The position numbers and the translations under genes were made by a program. DNA of 39,554 bases from Actinomadura harenae (GTDB taxonomy: Bacteria > Actinomycetota > Actinomycetes > Streptosporangiales > Streptosporangiaceae): NCBI RefSeq assembly GCF_003696215.1, contig NZ_RFFG01000076.1:1-39554 (forward strand). Direction: 5' to 3'. The number at the start of each line of letters is the position of its first letter. Position 1 is the stretch's first letter. Shown here piece by piece: positions 14,523-22,357 of the stretch. A model generated the notes under the pieces. It ran no database searches and had not been told where the DNA came from. It was given only the letters and a program-made list of their open reading frames with translations.

Positions 14523-15000
14523 TCACCAGCCCAGGCGGGCGACCTCAGCGGTGGCCTCTTTCACGTCTTTGACGGTGTCGATGCCTCGCCAGTAGCCGTC
14601 GAGCTTGAAGCCGGCCAGGCGGCCGTCCGCTGCCAGACGGGGGAACGTGGTGTCTTCGTGGTCGCCGCGTTCTGGGAGCAGGTCCACGACCTCCGGCTCG
14701 AAGACGTAGCCTCCGGCGTTGATCCAGTAGGGCAGCTTGGGGCTCTGGACGAATCCCCGGATCCGGTCGGCGTCGTCCAGGTGGGCGATGCCCCATGAGG
14801 TGGTGTACCGCGCGAGCGCGATGGTCGCCGTGGCGTCGGCGTCGTGGTGCCGGTCGATGAAGTCGGCCAGCGAGAAGCGCCTTGCCCGCGATCGGGATGA
14901 GTGCCTTCGGTGAGTCCTCGGTCAGCGGACGCATGCGCGTCCCCTGCCCCCCGGCGAGGATGATCGCCTGCCGGACCTGCGTCTTCGCCCCGCGAACCAT
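14523..15000 (-). pseudogene. Nucleotidyltransferase (sugar-phosphate type) with internal deletion and frameshift
   Basis: The frame from the ATG at 15000 encodes a perfect nucleotidyltransferase start (QAIILAGGQGTRMRPLTEDSPKALIPIAGKA), then shifts. In the next frame the C-terminal half is well preserved: SLADFIDRHHDADATATIAL, INAGGYVFEPEVVDLLP, DGYWRGIDTVKDVKEA, ending ARLGW at the TGA at 14523-14525. At the joint (about 14880) some 70 residues normal for this fold are missing, including the GxLGTAG and GD metal-site regions. It is therefore broken, not merely mis-framed. It lies 40 bases behind the YcaO gene on the same strand, so it may once have belonged to the RiPP operon, for instance for glycosylation. 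Sequence quality at the joint should be considered. Confidence 0.8.
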
Positions 15001-15039
15001 GCTCGCACCCTAGGCGCGGACGGATCCGGCGCGTGGGAT

Positions 15040-16251
15040 CTAGGCGTAGGGGTGGGGTGCCTTGTTGGTCAGGCCGCCGTAGGCGTTCAGGCGAGGGTTG
15101 GCTTCGGGGGGTGTGCTGGGTGGGGTCAGGGGGAGGAGGTCGGGTGAGTAGGCGCGGACGACCCGGTAGCCCAGGGAGCGGACGTCCGGTGGGGTCAGGT
15201 CTATGCAGGCGATATCGATGTCGATGCTGTTCAGCGTGGTGTCCGGGGGGAGGGCGTCGGGGGTGGTTCCCGGGGTTGCGGGGAACTTCGCGGGCGGGGT
15301 GGCGGTGGCGTAGTAGGCGACGTTCGAGTCGAGGTCGTAGATCTGGGACGGGTCGACGTGGCGGTGGCGGAGTGCCAGGGCTGTGGCCAGTCTGGTCACG
15401 GCCGTGCATTCCAGGAACGCCTTGTAGAGGGCTCGGTTCAGGTGGGTGTGGCAGGCCAGGCCGACGGCGAAGGTCGGTACCTGGGGGCTTTCGAGGACGC
15501 AGGCCACGGTGATGGCCGGCAGGTCCGGGGCGGGAAGCCAGTAGAAGCGGGGGGACGGGCCGTCGCGGCGCAGGCGGCGGTTGACGGCCTGGCGGGACGT
15601 CGCGGTGCGGGGGCTCGCGTTGAGGTCGAGCGGGATCGGGTCGGTCGCGCCGAACCAGGTGCCCATCGCGGCGTCCGTCTGGATCAGTTCCAGGACGGCG
15701 TTGCGGAGGGCCGCGGGGAAGCCGGTGTGGGCGGCCGTCCCTGCCGACGTGGTGAAGGTGAAGGCGGGTTCGTCCGTGGGGACGACGGTCTGGGCGGGGA
15801 CCCAGGCGACGGTGCCGTCCCGGAGGGATCGGGCGGGCAGCCAGCTGATCGGTGTGTCCGGGGACAGGGCGGTGAAGGGGAAGCCTGGGGTGCTGAGCTG
15901 CTCGGACGTGAAGTAGCGGAGGGCGGGTGGCGTCAGGATTCTGGTTCCGGCCAGGTCGTGGGGGCTGGCGGTGAGGGCCGTGCGGGGCGTGCCCAGGGCG
16001 TAGCGTTCGAGGGTTTCGGCCAGGGCGGTGGTCATCGCTCCGTCGTAGGAGTCGGCGATCCCGGCGGTGTGTTGGTCGATGCGTCCGGTGATCAGGGTTC
16101 GTCGCGGGTCGTCCGTGCTGGGGACGACCGTGTCGAGGGCCGCGGAGATGCCGGTCAGCGGGGAGTGGGCGCGGGCCAGGAGGCGCGCGGTCTCGGGGCG
16201 CAGGCGGGTGCCGGTGGACGTGGCGTGGAGCCAGGGGGCGCGCGCGTTCAC
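15040..16251 (-). CDS. YcaO-family cyclodehydratase of a TOMM-type RiPP cluster
   Basis: 403 residues. ATP-binding YcaO signatures are visible: DGAMTTALAETLERYALG (the S/A-x-x-E-x-x-E-R box), LRNAVLELIQTDAAMGTWFG (the ELIxxDA box) and ALYKAFLECTAVTRLA. The protein ends in KAPHPYA, like the Pro-rich C-termini of azoline-forming YcaO enzymes. Such enzymes use ATP to activate a backbone amide and cyclise Cys, Ser or Thr to azolines. Its ATG overlaps the stop of the E1-like gene by 4 bp, so the two should be made together, as expected for a split C/D complex. It is the last intact gene of the operon. Its codon use is somewhat less GC-biased at third positions than that of the upstream genes. Confidence 0.88.
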   Translation of the reverse strand: MNARAPWLHATSTGTRLRPETARLLARAHSPLTGISAALDTVVPSTDDPRRTLITGRIDQHTAGIADSYDGAMTTALAETLERYALGTPRTALTASPHDLAGTRILTPPALRYFTSEQLSTPGFPFTALSPDTPISWLPARSLRDGTVAWVPAQTVVPTDEPAFTFTTSAGTAAHTGFPAALRNAVLELIQTDAAMGTWFGATDPIPLDLNASPRTATSRQAVNRRLRRDGPSPRFYWLPAPDLPAITVACVLESPQVPTFAVGLACHTHLNRALYKAFLECTAVTRLATALALRHRHVDPSQIYDLDSNVAYYATATPPAKFPATPGTTPDALPPDTTLNSIDIDIACIDLTPPDVRSLGYRVVRAYSPDLLPLTPPSTPPEANPRLNAYGGLTNKAPHPYA

Positions 16252-17246
16252 GGCGTCCCGTCGGGGTTCAGGAGCGCCCGGATGTCGTAGTAGAGGTCGG
16301 TGTCGTCCTGCTCGGGGACGGGGGCGCAGTCCGGGCAGGACGGCGAGCGCAGGACCTCGTGGAACGCGAATTCCATGGTGGGCAGATACAGGGTGAGCAT
16401 CTTGCCCACGGTGAACGAGGTTCCGGTTCGGACGAAGTTCAGGGCTTCGAAGGCCGTGAGCGAGGCGAGCATCGCGGCGAGGGCCGTGTCCAGGGGGACG
16501 TTCGGGGCGGTCACCCGGCCTTCGGCCAGGGCGTTCTTGTAGCGCTGGTATCCGGCGGAGTCGCGCATGTTCGTGATGAGCCGGTTCTCAAGGCAGGCGT
16601 AGCAGGACGAGCGGTGCGGGACGAAGGTGGGGCCGACGAGCAGCATCGGGCCGTCCGACGCGGCGTGGATCCACGGGATGCGGTGGTGGAGGGCGATCCG
16701 GTTGAAGGCCTGGAACTCCCGCGGGTCGATGCCGCCCACCGCGAAGACGACCAGGTGGTCGCGGTAGCGGGCGAACGGCGCGGCGGCCTCCTCGAAGTCG
16801 AGACCGTCCAGGGGGCGGGCGATCTCGCGCAGCGCTCTCCGGGCGTCGTCGTCGGACGGCAGGTCCGGGGCGAGGATCCGCCCGATGCCCTCGCAGATCT
16901 CGGGGTCTCCCAGGAACGCCACGGACGGCGGCGGTCGTCCCTCCTGCATCGTCAGGTGGTCGAGGTAGTGGTCGAGCGCGTGGGACGGGCCGTGCTCGAC
17001 CAGGTCCAGTTCGGTGAGGCGGTCGACCACGGCGGCGACGTCGTCCCGGGGAAGGTCCTCGGACGCGGCGATCTCCCGGACGGAACGCCGTCCGTCGAGA
17101 GCCGTCAGGATGCGGAGGAGGCGGCCGGAGCGGGTGTCGTCGGTGAGGGTGACCGAGGTCGGGCTGAGGACGCCGTGGCGCAGCTCGACCACGTCGGGGC
17201 CGTGCGCCACGACGCTGAGATGGCGTTTGAGCCTCGGGTGGGTCAT
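16248..17246 (-). CDS. E1-like TOMM leader-peptide-binding protein (cyclodehydratase partner)
   Basis: 332 residues from the ATG at 17246, which overlaps the SagB stop by 4 bp. Residues about 35-90 form a winged-helix RRE-like segment (LLRILTALDGRRSVREIA, then DVAAVVDRLTELDLVEHG), the usual leader-binding site. The middle is an E1/ThiF-like Rossmann region (SVAFLGDPEICEGIGRIL, HLVVFAVGG, NRIALHHRIPWIHAA). The pair CYAC and CPDC supplies the Zn-binding cysteines typical of this family. No adenylating residues are needed in this subfamily, as YcaO performs ATP chemistry. It should deliver the two precursor peptides at 22133-22585 to YcaO. A longer frame upstream overlaps SagB in another phase and is not coding. 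Confidence 0.88.
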   Translation of the reverse strand: MTHPRLKRHLSVVAHGPDVVELRHGVLSPTSVTLTDDTRSGRLLRILTALDGRRSVREIAASEDLPRDDVAAVVDRLTELDLVEHGPSHALDHYLDHLTMQEGRPPPSVAFLGDPEICEGIGRILAPDLPSDDDARRALREIARPLDGLDFEEAAAPFARYRDHLVVFAVGGIDPREFQAFNRIALHHRIPWIHAASDGPMLLVGPTFVPHRSSCYACLENRLITNMRDSAGYQRYKNALAEGRVTAPNVPLDTALAAMLASLTAFEALNFVRTGTSFTVGKMLTLYLPTMEFAFHEVLRSPSCPDCAPVPEQDDTDLYYDIRALLNPDGTP

Positions 17247-18163
17247 CCGCGTCCTTCGCCTGCGGGGACGCCGAGGACGACGGCGTGGACGAGTGCCCGG
17301 TACAGGCCGTCCACCTCCAGCGCCTCGTGGACCTCGTCGTCGTAGAAGCTGCCGCAGTCGACCGTGCCGAGGCCGAGGGCGACCGCGACCAGATGGATGT
17401 TCTGGGCGATCGCTCCCGCTTCGAGGAAGACGTATCGCATGCCCCTGTCGCCGTACTTGCGCATGCTGCGCCATGGGCGCGCGACCAGGAGGAACACGGC
17501 GGCCGCGTGTTCCTCGTCCACGACGTCCCTGATGGCCAGGGCCTCGGACAGGCGCGCGGGGCCGTCGGGGACACCGGCCGGGCGCAGCGCGTCCTCGTAC
17601 GGGTCGTGGAGGTAGAGCGCCGGGGCCAGATTCCGGACGCGTCGCGCGGCGAGGTAGAGGTCGATCGGGTAGAGGGCGCCGCCGCTCGGCGGGCTGCGGC
17701 GCGGCGTGACCTGACCGGTGGGGTGCCCGGTGTGTCCGGCGGCGGCCCGGATGAGGGTCGCCAGCATCGGCAGGGCGACCGCCTCGCCCGAGAAGGCCCG
17801 GACGCTGCGGCGGCGCCGGACCGCCTCGCCGAGATCCATGCGCGGCTCGGCCGAGGGCGGCAGCGGAAGGTGGTCGCCGGCGGGGTGGCGGGCCCGGCCG
17901 ACGAGGCCCATCGCCGTGGTCTCCTCGGTGAGGTAGTGCGCGACCGAACCGCCGAGTTCCGCGTCCCCGCGACGAAGGCGGGAACCGATGAGGAACTCCT
18001 CGGCCGTGCGCTGACCGGCGCCCGGCCCCGCCTCGTAGCGGACCAGGTGAGTGCGCAGCCCGGTCGCCGTGATCGACGGCCGCACCCGTTTGAGCGCGCT
18101 CGCGACCGCCGCCCCGGCTCGCCCGTCCGAAGCGTCGTCGTCGCCGGTCAGCGGATCGCCCAT
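17243..18163 (-). CDS. SagB-type FMN azoline dehydrogenase
   Basis: 306 residues from the ATG at 18163, overlapping the PatG-like gene by 16 bp. Nitroreductase-fold motifs of the SagB family are present: the phosphate-binding RRRRSVRAFSGEAVALP, the SGGALYPIDLYLAARRV block, LFLxA-like RYVFLEAGAIAQNIHLVAVALGLG and the end motif DDEVHEALEVDG. An N-terminal ~90 residues with a SVAHYLTEETTAMGL stretch precedes the catalytic part, as in other SagB proteins. It oxidises azolines to azoles with FMN. Its presence means the product likely carries thiazoles or oxazoles rather than only azolines. Cyanobactin clusters usually carry this oxidase as a PatG domain; here it is separate. Confidence 0.9.
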   Translation of the reverse strand: MGDPLTGDDDASDGRAGAAVASALKRVRPSITATGLRTHLVRYEAGPGAGQRTAEEFLIGSRLRRGDAELGGSVAHYLTEETTAMGLVGRARHPAGDHLPLPPSAEPRMDLGEAVRRRRSVRAFSGEAVALPMLATLIRAAAGHTGHPTGQVTPRRSPPSGGALYPIDLYLAARRVRNLAPALYLHDPYEDALRPAGVPDGPARLSEALAIRDVVDEEHAAAVFLLVARPWRSMRKYGDRGMRYVFLEAGAIAQNIHLVAVALGLGTVDCGSFYDDEVHEALEVDGLYRALVHAVVLGVPAGEGRG

Positions 18164-19119
18164 GTGCGCATGCTTCCGATGGTCGCGGGCACGACGTCGG
18201 CGACGTCGACGGTGAAGCGGTAGACGCGGCGCGGGGTCATGGCCGGACGGTCCGGGAAGAAGAACGTGAGCTTGACGTCCCAGCAGTCGGAGTTCGGCGG
18301 GCAGAGCGGGCTCGGCTCCACGTCGATGGTGTCGAGCTCCATGTTCTCCCGGACGGCGTGCTCGTACACCGACTCGACCGAGAACGCGTTCGTCGCGGCG
18401 AAGTTGATCGCGCGTTCGCGCGGCTCGATGCCCAGATTCCGGATCTCGTAGTAGACGCGCTCGAGGAAGTTGGTGACGCCGCCGCGCACCGCGTCCCTCT
18501 GGTCGGCGGCGCCCTTGGCCGCCTTCCCGGTCGTGGCGCCCGCGTCCGCGACGGCGGAGACGAGCGCCTCGGTCGTCCAGCTGTACATGCCGCGCAGCGC
18601 GGGCACGACGATCGGGATCGACGCGCCGGACCGGTGGTGGCCGACACCGGCGATCGTCCCGGGGATCGAGACGCGTTCGACGCCCTCCTCCAGTTGCTCG
18701 CGCAGGAAGGTGCGCAGCAGCTCGTAGGTCTGCGCCGCGTACGGGCCGCGTGGTTCCAGGAAGTAGATCGGGATGCTCTGGAGGTTCAGCGTCCACTGGA
18801 GGGACTCCGCGTCGGCCGGGTTCTCGTCGAGGTGCGCGAGCATGTCCCGCGCCTCCTCGGGCTCGGCGTCGTCGCCCATCCGCTGCTTGACCGAGTCCCG
18901 GCGCGTCTGGGTCGCGAAGTCGTAGCCGATCTGGCCGAGCGCGTACACCGGCCGCTCGGTCACGTGGTGGGAGAGGGTGAGGTCAGGGGCCGGATCCGCG
19001 CTCGGCGCGACCCCGGCGAGGTCGTCCTCGCCGGGCGGCGGAGCGGCCTCGGGCGGCTCGTCGTTCTCTCGTCGCGTGGTCACGGTGTACTCGGCGCTCG
19101 CGCCGGTGTACTCGTCCAT
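18148..19119 (-). CDS. Stand-alone PatG C-terminal-like protein
   Basis: 323 residues from the ATG at 19119, which has GGAGA 6 bases upstream. The first ~70 residues are acidic and Pro-rich, then follows a conserved block (RPVYALGQIGYDFATQTRRDS, MLAHLDENPADAESLQWTLN, IPIYFLEPRGPYAAQTYELL, EGVERVSIPGTIAG, PALRGMYSWTTEALV). I recognise this as the C-terminal domain of PatG-family cyanobactin maturation proteins, whose function is not established. The Cys pair CPPNSDC lies near the end. Here no protease domain is attached; the protease is the next gene upstream. It fits a scaffold or substrate-recognition part of the modification complex (inference). Confidence 0.8.
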   Translation of the reverse strand: MDEYTGASAEYTVTTRRENDEPPEAAPPPGEDDLAGVAPSADPAPDLTLSHHVTERPVYALGQIGYDFATQTRRDSVKQRMGDDAEPEEARDMLAHLDENPADAESLQWTLNLQSIPIYFLEPRGPYAAQTYELLRTFLREQLEEGVERVSIPGTIAGVGHHRSGASIPIVVPALRGMYSWTTEALVSAVADAGATTGKAAKGAADQRDAVRGGVTNFLERVYYEIRNLGIEPRERAINFAATNAFSVESVYEHAVRENMELDTIDVEPSPLCPPNSDCWDVKLTFFFPDRPAMTPRRVYRFTVDVADVVPATIGSMRTWAIR

Positions 19120-19156
19120 CTGCTTCTCCAGTCTTGGTCTCCCGGACGCGCCGGTC

Positions 19157-21715
19157 TCAGCCCGGACCGTCCGGCCACGGCTCCAGTTCGCTCTGGTCAA
19201 GGACGGTGCACAGCGCCCGCACCCGCACGAACGGGCTGCTCGGGTACCTCCCGAGCGCGAGCCGGTGCACGATCGACGGGGACGTGAAGTAGGGCGGTTC
19301 GGCGTCCAGTTCGGCCATCAGCTCGCCGAGCAGCGCCAGCTTGTCCAGCGCGTCCTCTGGGGACGGGACGGCGGCCTGGTTCGACGCGGCGTCGAGGCAG
19401 TGCTCCAGGAGACCGCGCAGGTCGGGCCTGGACCAGCGCGGCAGGTCCCCGTCGGCCTCCCGCACCCAGCGGAGGACGGCGTCCAGCCCGTCCCGCCGGG
19501 AGCCTGACGGGTCGGACGCCAGCAGGTCGGTGATCACCGGGGTGACGAGGTGCAGGTACCGCTCCTCGGTGATGCGCAGCATCTCGGCCGCGAGGTGCCG
19601 GATCTGGAGGACGAGCCCCGCCGTGGTGAGGCCGCCCGCCTCCCGGGGCGGGAGGTAGGTGCGGAAGAACGCGCCGAGCAGGTCGGACACGGTCTCGGGA
19701 CGCCAGGCCAGGCCCGTCCCCGGCTCCAGCGGGCGCGGCCCGGCGTACTCGGCGAGCCGGTTCTCGGCGCGCGCGGCGTGGAACTCGGCGTACTGCGCCG
19801 GGGTCGGCGGGCGGACGGTCTCGGGGTGCAGGCCGCCGAGCTGCCAGAGCGGGGTGAAGCGGGTCTGCGCGTCCGGCGTGAACGGGGTCCCGGTGACGTC
19901 GCGGTGGCGGCGCTGGAAGTCGTCCCAGAGGGCGGGGCCGTCCGGGCCGAAGATCTCGGCGAACGCCCCGGGGTTGTGCGGGACGTTCACCATCAGGTTC
20001 GTGACGATCGTCTTGTGGATGCCGCAGTTCGTGCGCCAGGCGAGGTCGTCGAGATAGTCGGCGCCCCGGATGAGGTCCCTGTAGTACTGAAGAGTCGTGT
20101 TGAGGTCGATGGTGCGGCAGTGGAGGCTGTCGGGCAGCTCCGGCGTCTTCGCCAATGCCGACACCAGGTGGTCGACGATCCGGCCGTTCCGGTTCAGGAC
20201 CGCCTGCGGGACGCCGTGCAGAGAGACGGCGTGCACCGTGGCCGGATATCGGTCGAGGTTGAGCCGCATGTCGGTCGGGCCGGTGCCGCGCCACGTGGTG
20301 TTCCGGGGCAGGGCCTGGGTCGTCCGGCCCGACCCGACGTACGCGGCGATGTGCCGGTGGCCGATGCGCAGCTTCGTGCCGTAGGGGAGCTGCTCCAGCG
20401 GGAGGCGGTGCTCCTGTGGGCGGATGTAGCTGATCAGCGTGAAGATCGGGTCGATGGGGCGCAGGCCCGTCTCGTGCCGGATCAGGTCGTCGAGCAGGCC
20501 GTATCCCGGGACGCGCCTGCCGTCCGGGAGGACGAGGGTCCGCTCGTCGTCGGCGGGCACCAGGCGCAGGCCGAGCCCGCCGCCCTCGACCGGGTAGCGC
20601 AGGTCGTCGACGCGGTACGTCCGCCCGTCGGGCAGCTCGACGTCGACGGCCCCGAACCCGTCGGCCGAAACCCCCCGATACCGCCCCTCCCGGGCCTCCG
20701 CCCGCACCACATACCGACCGAAGCCCCCCGGCTCCGCGGACAGCGTCGTCGCCGCGGTCGGTGGATCGGGCGCGGTCGGTGGATCCGGCGCGGTCGTGGT
20801 TCGTTGGGGCGGGATGCGGTCGGTCAGGGCCTGTTCCAGGAGAGCGCGGGCCGCGTCCACGTCGAGATGCCCCGGGGGTGTTCCGTCGCCGGAGGTCGCG
20901 GAGCGGAGCAGGACGGCGCGGACCAGCGCGGTGTCCGGTGGGTGGCCGCGCTGGACGAGCAGGCTCAGCAGCAGCGCCGCCACGCCGGAGACGACGGCCG
21001 CGGCGAAGCTCGTCCCGCTGCCCTGGGCCAGGGCTCCGCCGGGAGCCGCGCCGAGGACTCCGTCCGCCGGGGTGACCAGGCAGTGCCCTTCGGCGGGCGA
21101 GGGCGGCGGGCCGGCGGGTGTTCCGACGGCGAGGACGGTCGGCAGCGCGGCGGGGATCTGCGGGACGCCGCATCCTCGTTCACCGGCCGCCGCGACGACG
21201 AGCACCCCGGCCTCGGCGCAGGCGCGGACGGCGGCCGCCAGCCGCGGATCCGGGGTGGCGCGGCCGGACATCTCGCCCGCGCTGATGTTCACGACGTGCG
21301 CCCCGGCCCGCACCGCCGCGTCGAGCGCCCGGGCCACGTCGGACTGGGCACAGCTCGGCGGGCCGCCCACGGGGCTGTCGGCGAAGATGGGGACGATCAG
21401 GCCGCCGCACCCGGGCGCGACGCCCCGGACCGGCCCGTCGTGGCGTCCGAAGATGACGCTCGCCACCTGGGTGCCGTGCTGGGCGGCCGGGCCGATGCCG
21501 CGTCCGGCGGGGTGGGGCGTCCCCAGGCGGGTCAGCCGGGCGCCGCGGAACGCCTCGTGCGTGAGGTCGGCCGGTCCGTCGAGGACGGCGACCCGAATCC
21601 GCGTGTCGCCGAGGGTCTCGGTCCAGAGACGCTCCAGTGCGCCCTTCGCCGGAAGCGCCGCGTCCGGCGTCCGCGCGGCGGCGATTCCGCCGGGATCCCC
21701 TAATCCCCGGGCCAC
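19157..21715 (-). CDS. PatA-like subtilase fused to a ~500-residue uncharacterised domain
   Basis: 852 residues from the GTG at 21715 (GGGGAGG just upstream); an ATG at 21817 is an alternative. Residues 25-270 are an S8 protease of the PatA/PatG type: Asp46 in VAVLDGPADL, His80 in QHGTQVASVIFG, Ser236 in GSGTSFAAAVVSG. The oxyanion-hole Asn expected in AAAGN is Glu179 here (AAAGERGCG). A DPPTAPDPPTA linker at about 310 leads to the C-terminal region, which I cannot assign. It includes DPIFTLISYIRPQEHRLP, TIDLNTTLQYYRDLIRGADY and WRTNCGIHKTIVTNLMVNVPH. The protease should remove the leaders of the precursors, perhaps around the shared VVPS. Confidence 0.82.
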   Translation of the reverse strand: MARGLGDPGGIAAARTPDAALPAKGALERLWTETLGDTRIRVAVLDGPADLTHEAFRGARLTRLGTPHPAGRGIGPAAQHGTQVASVIFGRHDGPVRGVAPGCGGLIVPIFADSPVGGPPSCAQSDVARALDAAVRAGAHVVNISAGEMSGRATPDPRLAAAVRACAEAGVLVVAAAGERGCGVPQIPAALPTVLAVGTPAGPPPSPAEGHCLVTPADGVLGAAPGGALAQGSGTSFAAAVVSGVAALLLSLLVQRGHPPDTALVRAVLLRSATSGDGTPPGHLDVDAARALLEQALTDRIPPQRTTTAPDPPTAPDPPTAATTLSAEPGGFGRYVVRAEAREGRYRGVSADGFGAVDVELPDGRTYRVDDLRYPVEGGGLGLRLVPADDERTLVLPDGRRVPGYGLLDDLIRHETGLRPIDPIFTLISYIRPQEHRLPLEQLPYGTKLRIGHRHIAAYVGSGRTTQALPRNTTWRGTGPTDMRLNLDRYPATVHAVSLHGVPQAVLNRNGRIVDHLVSALAKTPELPDSLHCRTIDLNTTLQYYRDLIRGADYLDDLAWRTNCGIHKTIVTNLMVNVPHNPGAFAEIFGPDGPALWDDFQRRHRDVTGTPFTPDAQTRFTPLWQLGGLHPETVRPPTPAQYAEFHAARAENRLAEYAGPRPLEPGTGLAWRPETVSDLLGAFFRTYLPPREAGGLTTAGLVLQIRHLAAEMLRITEERYLHLVTPVITDLLASDPSGSRRDGLDAVLRWVREADGDLPRWSRPDLRGLLEHCLDAASNQAAVPSPEDALDKLALLGELMAELDAEPPYFTSPSIVHRLALGRYPSSPFVRVRALCTVLDQSELEPWPDGPG

Positions 21716-21841
21716 GCGCCTCCCCTTCCAGGTGACCCACCAGAAAGGTGGGCCGGCGAGCCGGACCAAGGCCCGGATTCCACAGACAAAGAGAATCGCT
21801 CGACGAGTGGCCGACAATGGAGAGAACGGCCGGAGCGGAGT

Positions 21842-21861
21842 TATAATCGCCGATATCGGCG
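21842..21861 (+). promoter_or_regulatory. Consensus -10 box followed by a 14-bp palindrome
   Basis: TATAAT (21842-21847) is directly followed by the perfect palindrome CGCCGATATCGGCG (21848-21861), which would cover the transcription start. This is a classic place for a repressor operator. No good -35 box was seen. The plus-strand CxxC gene starts 31 bases later, and the protease gene lies divergently 127 bases away. Confidence 0.5.
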
Positions 21862-21892
21862 TGCGATGGCGACCTTTGGAGGCGTTGACGCC

Positions 21893-22084
21893 ATGCGGCT
21901 ACCTCGGCAGAGTTCCTCGGTCGTCCGGGTTCCGGTGCCGTTCGTGCGCAAGGACGTCGGTCTCGGTGACGCGCTCAAGGCGCTCACTTCCGCGGTGGGC
22001 GTCAAGCCGTGCCACCCCTGCGCCGAACGCGCCGCCCGGCTGAACCGGCGCGTGGTCCTCACCGGCCGCGACGGCCGCCGCTGA
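21893..22084 (+). CDS. Small CxxC protein inside the RiPP cluster
   Basis: 63 residues from the ATG at 21893 (TTGGAGG upstream); an in-frame ATG at 21866 is possible. The core VGLGDALKALTSAVGVKPCHPCAERAARLNRRV has a CxxC knuckle followed by a basic helix. Small proteins with this V-G-x-K-P-C-x-x-C pattern turn up in several bacterial contexts, but I know no function. It is the only plus-strand gene of the cluster and converges on precursor 1 after 48 bases. It could be a metal-binding accessory, a redox factor or a third peptide substrate. Confidence 0.6.
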   Translation: MRLPRQSSSVVRVPVPFVRKDVGLGDALKALTSAVGVKPCHPCAERAARLNRRVVLTGRDGRR

Positions 22085-22132
22085 CCGCGGCCGCCCGTCC
22101 GCCGCCGGCGAAGGCCGCCGCACGCACCGCCG

Positions 22133-22327
22133 CTACACGCATCGCGCGCCCTGGAAGTCGCAGGTGCAGCTCTGGTTGCTCTGGCAGGTCACCGTGCTCC
22201 CCGGGCACCTGCACTCGTAGGTGCCACCGCCCGAGGAGGGCACGACCGCGCATCTCCCCGCGACGGCCGGATAACGCATATCGCTCACAGCGCGGCGCAC
22301 ACTCGCCGCACACCTCGGAATGGTCAT
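22133..22327 (-). CDS. RiPP precursor peptide 1 (six-cysteine core)
   Basis: 64 residues from the ATG at 22327 (GGGGG 8 bases upstream); a GTG at 22336 adds three residues. The leader MTIPRCAASVRRAVSDMRY is followed by AVAGRCAVVPSS and a Gly-rich hinge. The C-terminal core has CxC-x6-C-x5-CxC-x6-C. Precursor 2, 30 bases upstream, shares MTIP, ASVxRA, RYxAV, Cys26, VVPS and all six core cysteines. Shared leader with a variable core is the hallmark of RiPP precursors. The Cys, Ser and Thr residues are possible azole sites. A secreted disulfide peptide is the main alternative, but no signal peptide is present. Confidence 0.75.
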   Translation of the reverse strand: MTIPRCAASVRRAVSDMRYPAVAGRCAVVPSSGGGTYECRCPGSTVTCQSNQSCTCDFQGARCV

Positions 22328-22357
22328 TCTCGTCACCCCCGAGAGGTGGAGATCGGG

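Noticed and set aside
21893..22084. CxxC gene as a third RiPP precursor
   Set aside because: It shares no leader residues with the two paralogous precursors and its conserved-looking part includes a basic helix; kept as an accessory protein with the alternative mentioned.
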